The position numbers and the translations under genes were made by a program. A stretch of 64,000 bases of DNA, from positions 1 through 64,000 of the forward strand of contig JAAFIP010000002.1 of the NCBI GenBank assembly GCA_013297865.1, read 5' to 3'. Position 1 is the first letter of the stretch, and each line of letters opens with the position of its first letter. Shown here piece after piece: positions 8,666 through 15,411 of this stretch. The notes beneath the pieces were generated by a model. That model was not told the DNA's origin and did no database searches. It was given only the letters and a program-made list of their open reading frames with translations. The stretch is from Polaromonas sp. Its GTDB lineage: Bacteria; Pseudomonadota; Gammaproteobacteria; Burkholderiales; Burkholderiaceae_C.

Positions 8666-9669
8666 GGATTGGCCTTGTTCTGAGAGACTTTGTGTGTCGG
8701 GTTTGACGTGGCAACAGTATCTGCGGGCGCTGATTTTTTCACAGAGGATTTGCTTCTCTGTGCTGCCTGCGGCATGGCTGTCTGGTGAAAGTACACGCCA
8801 TAACGCACACGCTGGTTGGCCGGTGACTTCTGCACACTGCGCCGTTCGGCAACAGTGGCTTTCTGCAAAAACTGCTGCAGCGCCTGGGCCCACAGATGGC
8901 GTGCCGTACTTTCCAGTTCTGCTGCGTCATCTATTGATAAATTTTGGGCGAATGCGCTCTGTTCCAGCATGGCCTTACCCTCGCGACGGGGTTGCAGGTT
9001 ATGCACAGCGGTTGCCAGATGGTCGCTGACATTCACGCTCAAAAAGTGAAATTGCTCAGCCAGTCCTTCTTGCGGAACAAACGCATCGTCAAGCAGCTGG
9101 AGGTGGGTATCGCCCTGCAGGGCTACGATGCCCAGACGCAGCAACTCGTCCAGTACCGCGCGTGCACCCACATCTGTGCTGACTTCAGCGACCAAACTTG
9201 TGAAATCAGGCTCCCCCGGTTTCGCATGGCGTGGGGTCCTTGCCAGGGGCAGGGCTTTGTTTTTCGAATTGATGTAGCGCTGCTCGCTGATCCAGCGAGC
9301 CACTACCTGCGCACCGACAGACATCATGGGTTCATGGCTGCTACTTTCAGGGGACTCCGCGGGTGTCTGCTGCAACCTGCGCACATCTTTCCTGTGCACA
9401 CCGGTGATGATGGCAATCCGGCTGTCAGTAATGTCCTTTCCCTCCCGCCGGCTGTGCGCAACAGCCGCATTGACCAGGGCTTTTTTCAACATTTCCGTGA
9501 TCTCGCCGAGCTGCACGCTGTGGCTGACCATCAGCTGGGCCAACGGCTGCAGAATGTTCTCGATGGCCTGGCTCGCTTGCGGCGAGCCAAAACGCTCGAC
9601 CACCAGTGCCTTTTTTCGAGCAACGGATGGGCTTTTGCGCGCCGTGGAGGGTCGGGGTGAAGTACTCAC
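8662..9669 (-). CDS. DUF6502 family protein
   Basis: A soluble protein of about 335 residues resembling the DUF6502 family. The N-terminal part (ENILQPLAQLMVSHSVQLGEITEMLKKALVNAA) is followed by a helix-turn-helix-like stretch (DSRIAIITGVHRKDVRRL), which hints at nucleic-acid binding or regulation (inference). The C-terminus is Ser/Lys-rich and probably disordered. I place the start at GTG 9669; a TTG at 9678 would add three residues. The 5' end overlaps or abuts the divergent protease gene, and the 3' end is coupled to the DUF5666 lipoprotein gene. Function unknown. Confidence 0.65.
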   Translation of the reverse strand: MSTSPRPSTARKSPSVARKKALVVERFGSPQASQAIENILQPLAQLMVSHSVQLGEITEMLKKALVNAAVAHSRREGKDITDSRIAIITGVHRKDVRRLQQTPAESPESSSHEPMMSVGAQVVARWISEQRYINSKNKALPLARTPRHAKPGEPDFTSLVAEVSTDVGARAVLDELLRLGIVALQGDTHLQLLDDAFVPQEGLAEQFHFLSVNVSDHLATAVHNLQPRREGKAMLEQSAFAQNLSIDDAAELESTARHLWAQALQQFLQKATVAERRSVQKSPANQRVRYGVYFHQTAMPQAAQRSKSSVKKSAPADTVATSNPTHKVSQNKANP

Positions 9670-9677
9670 TGTATTCA

Positions 9678-10055
9678 ATGATGTTTGTTCAATTATGTCT
9701 GACAGGCTGCGCGGGCGAAATTTCTCAGTTCAGCGTGGGGACGGATGGGTGTTATGGGTTGTTGATCTATTTTAAATTGTTGGTCTGGGGCCCGATAGCA
9801 GAGGAATTGGTTTTTCGCGCAGGTTTGCAGAACTGGCTGATGCGCCACTTCAATCGACCGCTCATTGCCAATGGTGTCACCTCATTCCTTTTTGCGCTGG
9901 GGCATTACGTCGTTGCTGGGGAGCTGCTCATGTGGTTGACCCTGTTGCCTTCACTGGTGCTTGGCTGGGCTTACGCCAAGACACGCTCAGTGGGTTTTGT
10001 CATTTGTCTGCATGCAGTTCTCAACATGATCTTCCTGCTGTGGATATGCACCTGA
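9678..10055 (+). CDS. CPBP/Rce1-family intramembrane glutamic protease, probable MrtJ-type sorting enzyme
   Basis: A small membrane protein (125 residues from the ATG at 9678) with the catalytic signature of CPBP glutamic proteases: EELVFR (Glu42, Glu43, Arg47), FALGH with His76, and HAVLN with His112 and Asn116, each next to hydrophobic helices. Published analysis by Haft assigns relatives of Rce1 (MrtX, MrtJ, MrtS, MrtA) to cleave Cys-containing C-terminal sorting signals, with MrtJ for JDVT-CTERM. The next gene downstream on the same strand encodes just such a tail, so this is the likely cognate enzyme (inference from adjacency and motifs). The start is uncertain: an in-frame ATG at 9606 would lengthen the overlap with the divergent DUF6502 gene. 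Confidence 0.75.
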   Translation: MMFVQLCLTGCAGEISQFSVGTDGCYGLLIYFKLLVWGPIAEELVFRAGLQNWLMRHFNRPLIANGVTSFLFALGHYVVAGELLMWLTLLPSLVLGWAYAKTRSVGFVICLHAVLNMIFLLWICT

Positions 10056-10113
10056 ATCTTAACCATAACTTTTACCCGTTACGTTTTCTAACAATTGGTT
10101 TTCCGTCTGTCCA

Positions 10114-10141
10114 TTGATGCGAAAGAATTTATAGGTTATAT
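10114..10141 (+). promoter_or_regulatory. Possible sigma-70 promoter for the surface-protein operon
   Basis: TTGATG at 10114-10119 and TTATAT at 10136-10141 are separated by 16 bp and precede the dyad at 10138-10173 and the ATG at 10186. This is a weak match, and the -10 overlaps the dyad, as expected for a repressor operator. It is inferred from sequence pattern only. Confidence 0.35.
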
Positions 10142-10173
10142 TTTGTGGGAAATTTTCCCAAGAGTCAAAATAT
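10138..10173. promoter_or_regulatory. Nested dyad sharing the TGGGAAATTTTCCCA core
   Basis: Outer arms ATATTTTG (10138-10145) and CAAAATAT (10166-10173) enclose the 15-bp palindrome TGGGAAATTTTCCCA (10146-10160). The centre is identical to that of the palindrome before dsbD, but the outer arms differ. It sits 12 bp before the start of the 762-residue surface-protein gene, so a bound protein would block transcription or translation start. Confidence 0.6.
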
Positions 10174-10185
10174 ATTTTACGCCCT

Positions 10186-12474
10186 ATGAATACCAAAACA
10201 TTCGAGTCGATGCGCAGTTTGCGCAAGGCAACAGGGCTTGTCCTTTGTGCCCTGGGTTTGCTTTTGCCTTGCTTAGCTGAAGCTCAGGCCAACGCAGCCA
10301 ATGGAAAATTGCTCTACGAAAACAATAACACCTGTCTCAATTGCCACAATAGTCAACAGCCTGCCGACAAGGCCGAGCAGGTATTCAAAAATGTAAGTGC
10401 AGCTTATGCAAGCAGAGGCTGGACACTGACGGGTGCTGCCGTGATCTACGGTGATGGCAGTGCAGCGAATCAAGGCAATCCGAGCTTGCTTGCCGACATT
10501 CAGACCCGTAACTGGAAGGGAATGTGGGCCGCTGGCGCCTACACTCCAAGCCAATTGGCAGACATGGCAGCGTACCTGGACGCCGCTTACTGGGGAAAGA
10601 GCATCACAGCGCCAGAACCCGCCTGCGCAGCGCAGACTCTGACGTGGACTGTAGGCGGTCTAGGGGGCGGCACCTGCAGCGCCACGGTCGCTACCACCGC
10701 TGCTGGCAAAACCTATCTTGCAACGGACAGTACGGTTCCTGCGACGGGTAACGCCACGTTTGCATGCTCGGCCACCGGCGTATGGAGCACGGTGCCATCG
10801 GGCGCTACCTGCGTTACACCACCGACTGACTGTTCTGCAGCAGCTTTGAGCTGGACAGTGGGCGCCTACACTTGCAATGCTACTGCGCCCATGACGACCT
10901 CTGGCTCCAGTGCAGTGCTGCAGGATTTGACAGCACCGACAACAGGTGCTGCCACTTACAGCTGCTCCAATGGCTCATGGAGCCCATCAAGCATGGCTAC
11001 CTGTGCCACTGCCACAGTGGCTCCACCCGCATCTTGCTCAGCCACCGCCATGAGCTGGACTGTGGGGGGCAACACCTGTGCTGCAACAGCAGCAGCCACG
11101 ACATCGGGCTCCACGCTCGTGGTGCAGGACACCGCCGCACCAGCCACAGGCGCTGCCAGCTACACCTGCAGCAACGGCGCATGGACGGGGCCTGCTTCAG
11201 CTAGCTGTGTGGTGCAGCAAGCTGCCTGCGCGGCTACTGCGCTGAACTGGACGGTCAGTGGTACCAGTTGCAACGCCGCAGCACCTGCTAGCGCCTCTGG
11301 TGTCAGCGTGCTGCTGCAGGACACGACCGACCCCACGACAGGCTCAGCGAACTACACATGCACCAATGGCAGCTGGAGCGCAGCGCCATCGACGACCTGC
11401 ATCAACACTACGCCCGCTGCGCTGGACTGCGTGGCTACTGCGCTCAACTGGACCGTCGGTAGCAATGCCTGCAGTGCAACAGCCAGCCCTACGCTGTCGG
11501 GCTCCGCCCTGACCGTCACTGACACCGTCTCGCCCACGACGGGTACGGCTGCATACACATGTACCAACGGTGTCTGGGCAATCGCAGGCGGCTCCACCTG
11601 TTATGCCGAGCCAGCGAGCCCGCGCAGTGTGTCATCACTCAACGGCGAAAAACTCTGGACAGCACTCATAGGCAGCAAATCTGGCGCTTGCGCCGATTGC
11701 CATAACGTAGCCAAGCTTGCCAACATGGATCCAGCCGACAAAATCATGACGGCCGTGGGAACCAGTGCAGACCAGGGCGTACCAGCTGCAATCCGCAGAG
11801 GCATACAAAGTGTCAAGACAATGGCCGAATTTACAGCGGTCAGCGATGCTGATCTCGCGGATATTGCCGCTTTTGTCAATGCAAAAGCCTATGAAAAAGC
11901 CTTGACCGCTGGCACGGGGATCGTGCCGGAAAAGCAATACGTCCTGTGGAAAAACGGCGCCAGTGTCACTACGTTGGTGATGCCAACAACAGCATTTGCA
12001 AGCTCATCGGTTGTGCGGTTAGCGTTCGCCATCCAGGCACCTGCCAATGCCAGCCTTCATATCGACCATCTCGCTGTCAGCAATCCGATGTTCACGCTCA
12101 ACAGGGTACCTGTGAGCACACTCGATCAACAAGCCATGGCCATTGCTGCGAACAAACCGTGCCCCGTAGGCGCATTCGATCTGCTCGCTGGCGAGGCCTG
12201 CGGCCTGGAGTTGGTCTTGGCCGTTAGCAAGCCAGGGGTTGAAACGGCCAAGCTGGACATCTACGCTGATTCAGCACAAAAACTTGATTCGGTCACGGTA
12301 GAAGCGTCGGTTACTGCGCAGGCCACTGGCGGTGCGGGTGGCGGTGGCTGCACCATGCGTTCGTCCAGTCAGCTAATGGACCCCGTATTGCTGTTGATGA
12401 CCGTTGCTGCGGGCGTGGTCCTGGCAATGCGGCGACGCAAGAATGCCCAAACTATTACATCAGAGGAGAAATAG
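10186..12474 (+). CDS. Cys-rich repeat surface protein with two CXXCH motifs and JDVT-CTERM-like sorting tail
   Basis: An exported protein of 762 residues. After a signal peptide (residues ~10-35) comes a c-type heme motif CLNCH (50-54) in a cytochrome-like domain. Five tandem ~65-residue repeats follow (about 147-475), each of the form CxAxxLxWTV...C.A...GxAxYTCxNGxW...C. A second heme motif CADCH (about 502-506) lies in another small cytochrome-like domain, and then a beta-rich region. The C-terminus has GGAGGGGCTM (Cys722), a hydrophobic stretch and RRRK, the tripartite layout of Cys-dependent sorting signals such as JDVT-CTERM. The protein should be processed at the Cys and attached to the envelope. 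It heads an operon with tlpA, whose ribosome site lies inside its last codons. Confidence 0.75.
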   Translation: MNTKTFESMRSLRKATGLVLCALGLLLPCLAEAQANAANGKLLYENNNTCLNCHNSQQPADKAEQVFKNVSAAYASRGWTLTGAAVIYGDGSAANQGNPSLLADIQTRNWKGMWAAGAYTPSQLADMAAYLDAAYWGKSITAPEPACAAQTLTWTVGGLGGGTCSATVATTAAGKTYLATDSTVPATGNATFACSATGVWSTVPSGATCVTPPTDCSAAALSWTVGAYTCNATAPMTTSGSSAVLQDLTAPTTGAATYSCSNGSWSPSSMATCATATVAPPASCSATAMSWTVGGNTCAATAAATTSGSTLVVQDTAAPATGAASYTCSNGAWTGPASASCVVQQAACAATALNWTVSGTSCNAAAPASASGVSVLLQDTTDPTTGSANYTCTNGSWSAAPSTTCINTTPAALDCVATALNWTVGSNACSATASPTLSGSALTVTDTVSPTTGTAAYTCTNGVWAIAGGSTCYAEPASPRSVSSLNGEKLWTALIGSKSGACADCHNVAKLANMDPADKIMTAVGTSADQGVPAAIRRGIQSVKTMAEFTAVSDADLADIAAFVNAKAYEKALTAGTGIVPEKQYVLWKNGASVTTLVMPTTAFASSSVVRLAFAIQAPANASLHIDHLAVSNPMFTLNRVPVSTLDQQAMAIAANKPCPVGAFDLLAGEACGLELVLAVSKPGVETAKLDIYADSAQKLDSVTVEASVTAQATGGAGGGGCTMRSSSQLMDPVLLLMTVAAGVVLAMRRRKNAQTITSEEK
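10624..11604 (+). repeat. Five tandem ~195-bp coding repeats
   Basis: Five consecutive modules of ~65 residues with four conserved cysteines each begin with ACAAQTLTWTV, DCSAAALSWTV, SCSATAMSWTV, ACAATALNWTV and DCVATALNWTV. Each carries a YTC-NG-W segment near its end (FAC-TGVW in the first). The units have diverged from each other, so they are old duplications rather than a recent expansion. I do not recognise the domain family. Confidence 0.85.
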
Positions 12475-12476
12475 CC

Positions 12477-12974
12477 ATGTCTGGACGGAGTCGTTACTTT
12501 TTTGTGGTGCTGGCATGTCTGCTCAGTGCTGTCAGCGCTGCTGCCCTGGAGGTTGGCCAGAGCGCACCTGACTTTGATCTGGCGGGAAAAAATGGCCGAG
12601 TCAAACTCAGTGACTACAAGGGAAAAACAGTTTATGTGGATTTCTGGGCGTCCTGGTGCGGACCCTGCAAGCAGTCGTTTCCATGGATGAATGAGATGCA
12701 TGCCAAGTATGCAGCCCAGGGTTTTGTGGTGTTGGGAATCAATGTAGACGCCAAGCAGAGCGATGCGGTCAATTTCCTGCAGACCACACCGGCCAAGTTT
12801 GATGTTGCATTTGATTCCAAAGGCGTGTCACCGCGCAGCTACGAGATCAAAGGCATGCCATCGTCCGTGCTGATTGGCGCAGATGGCAAAGTGCTGGCTG
12901 TTCACTCGGGCTTCAAGGACGAGGAACGGGCAGCGCTTGAAGGCATTATTCAATCGGCACTTAAAAAACAGTGA
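12477..12974 (+). CDS. TlpA-family thioredoxin-like protein
   Basis: A periplasmic or membrane-anchored thiol oxidoreductase of 165 residues. An N-terminal signal sequence (to about residue 23) is followed by the AhpC/TlpA fold: VGQSAPDFDL, then VYVDFWASWCGPC with the redox pair Cys61/Cys64, and the cis-Pro loop KGMPSSVLI. TlpA/ResA-like proteins reduce specific disulfides, often in apocytochromes or metal-site proteins. AGGAG lies before the ATG, inside the end of the preceding gene, and only 2 bp separate the two, so they are co-transcribed. DsbD, encoded 5 kb upstream, is the natural electron donor (family knowledge plus context). Confidence 0.92.
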   Translation: MSGRSRYFFVVLACLLSAVSAAALEVGQSAPDFDLAGKNGRVKLSDYKGKTVYVDFWASWCGPCKQSFPWMNEMHAKYAAQGFVVLGINVDAKQSDAVNFLQTTPAKFDVAFDSKGVSPRSYEIKGMPSSVLIGADGKVLAVHSGFKDEERAALEGIIQSALKKQ

Positions 12975-12981
12975 GACAAAA

Positions 12982-13224
12982 ATGACAACAACTTCCAGAG
13001 TTTTCATGGCTCTTGCGGCAGCATGCATGCTGCTGTGTACTGGATGCAGCACTACGAGCGGGCTGGGGCAGGTGTCCCCGTGGGAGAAGGGATTTCTTGC
13101 CAAGAGCAAGATGACTTTTGAGTCCGACCCGTTGGATCAACGATTTACGCAACACATCTATAACAGCAAGGAAAATTCCAGCGGTGGTTATGGTGTGGGT
13201 GGTGGTGGTTGCGGCTGCAATTGA
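12982..13224 (+). CDS. DUF4266 small lipoprotein with GGGGCGCN terminus
   Basis: An 80-residue lipoprotein. The leader ends in LLCTGC (lipidated Cys22), the middle contains VSPWEKGFLAKSKMTFESDPLDQRF, which is typical of DUF4266, and the last residues are GYGVGGGGCGCN with Cys77 and Cys79. The function is not established. The strongly conserved glycine/cysteine end looks like a metal or cofactor ligand or a substrate for the neighbouring thiol protein (inference). It starts 7 bp after tlpA and ends 14 bp before the DUF3570 gene. The order TlpA–DUF4266–DUF3570–ApbE is a recurring set in proteobacteria as I recall it. Confidence 0.8.
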   Translation: MTTTSRVFMALAAACMLLCTGCSTTSGLGQVSPWEKGFLAKSKMTFESDPLDQRFTQHIYNSKENSSGGYGVGGGGCGCN

Positions 13225-13238
13225 CGGGTTGCGTGTTC

Positions 13239-14429
13239 ATGAAAAAAAATAACTTCAAATCTTTCCATCAACCTATTTGCAGCAGCGTCTTGGCAGCCAC
13301 ATTGGCTTTGCCAGGATTGGCAGTGGTATCAACCAGCGCAGCTGCTGAAGAGGCGCCGGAGTATGCCAAGCTAGCGGTGAAGTATTCGACTTACAAAGAC
13401 TACCAGGCCGATTGGGACCGTATCAAGGTGAGGGCGCCCCATTTGTATGCACTGGTTCCATTGGGCAAGGAGTGGTCGGTTGAGGCCGGACTGGTGGTGG
13501 ACTCACTCTCGGGCGCTACTCCGCGCATGCACTCGAGCAACAGCCCGGTGACAGGGGCGTCCTATATGTCGGATGAAAGAAAAGCTGGTGATGTGAAAGT
13601 TACGCGCTACTTCCAGCGCTCGGCTGTCTCCGTCGGCAGCGCATATTCCAAAGAGAACGATTACGTTTCCAAGGGCCTCAGTGTGGATGCGCGTTTCTCG
13701 TCCGATGACAACAATCGGACGTGGTCTGTGGGCGCAGCGGTGGCCAATGACGTGATTGACACGACGTACAGTGGTGGCAATGTAGTTAACCGCAGCAAAC
13801 GCACTGTGGAGCTTCTTGCGGGTGTCACCCAGGTGCTGACACCCAAAGACATCATGCAGCTCAATTTGACCTATTCCAGCGGCAAGGGCTACTTTACAGA
13901 CCCCTACAAGTTTTATGACAAGCGCCCGGATTACCGGCGCAGCGGGGTGATTCTGCTGCGCTGGAACCACTATGTAGAGAGCATGGATGCCTCAGTACGT
14001 TCCAGCTACCGCTACTATGCAGACACCTTTGGGGTTGCGTCCCACACGACGGGCCTGGACTGGGTTCAAACGGCTGGCAAGTGGACTCTGACACCGGGCG
14101 TGCGCTATTACACCCAGCGCGCTGCCAAATTTTATTTTGATGGTGTGGGCAATGCGGCCGGGCAATATGATCCTGCTGCTTCCAAGTCCGTGGCGCAGGG
14201 GTATCTCAATGGGGGACAGATATTTTCAGCCGACCAGCGCCTGTCTGCGTTTGGTGCGATAACAGCTTCGATCAAAGTGGAATACGCATTCACGGACAAG
14301 ACCAGCGTTGACCTGAAGTTTGAGAGATACCGACAAAGATCCAACTTGCGACTGGGCGGCAATGGCAGCCCCTACATAGAGCCATTCAATGCTGAGTTCG
14401 TGCAAGCGGGATTTTCCACCAAGTTTTAG
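13239..14429 (+). CDS. DUF3570 protein, predicted outer-membrane beta-barrel with flavinylation-like motif
   Basis: A 396-residue exported protein: a signal peptide to about residue 36, then alternating beta-strand sequence rich in aromatic residues, ending in GFSTKF with a C-terminal Phe as in outer-membrane barrels. Near the N-terminus it contains VVDSLSGATP (Asp88, Ser91-Gly-Ala-Thr94). This matches the D-x-x-(S/T)-G-A-(T/S) consensus at which ApbE attaches FMN to the final Ser/Thr. With apbE directly downstream, DUF3570 is a strong candidate flavoprotein (inference). The start ATG at 13239 gives a proper signal peptide; the TTG at 13209 would overlap the DUF4266 gene. Confidence 0.82.
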   Translation: MKKNNFKSFHQPICSSVLAATLALPGLAVVSTSAAAEEAPEYAKLAVKYSTYKDYQADWDRIKVRAPHLYALVPLGKEWSVEAGLVVDSLSGATPRMHSSNSPVTGASYMSDERKAGDVKVTRYFQRSAVSVGSAYSKENDYVSKGLSVDARFSSDDNNRTWSVGAAVANDVIDTTYSGGNVVNRSKRTVELLAGVTQVLTPKDIMQLNLTYSSGKGYFTDPYKFYDKRPDYRRSGVILLRWNHYVESMDASVRSSYRYYADTFGVASHTTGLDWVQTAGKWTLTPGVRYYTQRAAKFYFDGVGNAAGQYDPAASKSVAQGYLNGGQIFSADQRLSAFGAITASIKVEYAFTDKTSVDLKFERYRQRSNLRLGGNGSPYIEPFNAEFVQAGFSTKF

Positions 14430-14467
14430 AACGAGTCATCAGCGATGACCCAGCATGGGTGCACACT

Positions 14468-15385
14468 ATGAGCGCGTGGCGGGCATTGTGCTTTGAATTC
14501 TGTGCAATGGCTTCGCCATGCTCGATACGCATAGAAACCCGTAACGAACGAGCGGCTAACCACGCTGCGCGCGCTGCCATCGCTGAAGTTCAGCGTATCG
14601 AGATGAAGTATTCACGTTACCGCAGCAGCAGTGTGGTCTCGAGAATCAATGCGGCTGCTGGAAGCAAATCAGTGGATGTTGATGAAGAAACCGAAAGTCT
14701 GCTGCACTTCGCCCACCAGCTGCATGCAATGAGTGACGGTCTATTCGATGCAACGTCTGGGGTGCTGAGACAGGCGTGGAATTTCAAACATGCTCAAATA
14801 CCCGCGCCAGCTGATCTGGCAGGTTATTGTGAACGCATCGGCTGGTCTGATACGCGCCTGGCCAACGGATCGTTTTGCCTCGAACGCCCAGGAATGGAGT
14901 TGGACTTCGGGGGGTTTGGCAAGGAATATGCTGCAGACCGCGCGGCGGGAATGCTGCAAAAGCATGGCATTGCACATGCTCTGGTCAATCTGGGGGGTGA
15001 TATCCACGTGCTAGGTAACCATGCCCTCCCAAAACATGCGGGCATGCCCTGGAAAGTTGAGATACAGCATCCACGAGACAGCAACGCCAGACTGGCCGGT
15101 ATTGCCGTGCACGAGGGTGGCTTGGCCACTAGTGGTGACTATGAGCGGTTTTTCGAGCTCAATGGCAAGCGCTATTGCCATGTATTGAACCCCCGCTCAG
15201 GCTGGCCTGTGACGTACTGGCAGTCAATCACCGTGCTTGCTCCCAACACTACCACGGCCGGTGCTCTCAGCACAACTGCCATGCTCAAGGAAAAAGAAGG
15301 CTTGGATTGGCTCAATCAGCAAAACGTCAGCTATCTGGCTGTGCGACATGACGCCAAGGTCTATGAGAATCTGACGGCGCAATAA
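14468..15385 (+). CDS. apbE: ApbE-family FAD:protein FMN transferase
   Basis: Transfers FMN from FAD to a Thr/Ser of a target protein in a Mg-dependent reaction. Family blocks are visible: FCAMASPCSIRI (residues 11-22, start of the fold), MKYSRYRSSSVVSRIN (46-61), the FAD-site segment LDFGGFGKEYAADRA (145-159), LVNLGGDIHV (172-181) and GLATSGDYERFF. From the ATG at 14468 it is 305 residues; GTG at 14459 adds three. No signal peptide or lipobox is present, unlike the common periplasmic ApbE, so it may act in the cytoplasm before export of its target. It ends the DUF3570 operon block. Confidence 0.88.
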   Translation: MSAWRALCFEFCAMASPCSIRIETRNERAANHAARAAIAEVQRIEMKYSRYRSSSVVSRINAAAGSKSVDVDEETESLLHFAHQLHAMSDGLFDATSGVLRQAWNFKHAQIPAPADLAGYCERIGWSDTRLANGSFCLERPGMELDFGGFGKEYAADRAAGMLQKHGIAHALVNLGGDIHVLGNHALPKHAGMPWKVEIQHPRDSNARLAGIAVHEGGLATSGDYERFFELNGKRYCHVLNPRSGWPVTYWQSITVLAPNTTTAGALSTTAMLKEKEGLDWLNQQNVSYLAVRHDAKVYENLTAQ

Positions 15386-15411
15386 AACCCGTCCGCCTAT
15401 GATAGGGGCTT

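Noticed and set aside
7368-9029. A 553-codon plus-strand frame across the DUF5666 and DUF6502 genes
   Set aside because: The minus-strand frames have a lipobox, family patterns and an ATGA coupling; the plus-strand frame is Ser/Thr/Pro-rich noise.
9696-9713. A lipobox-like LCLTGC near the start of the protease
   Set aside because: The following residues belong to a membrane protease with catalytic Glu residues further on, the hydrophobic leader is very short and lacks a positive N-region, and CPBP proteins are not lipoproteins.
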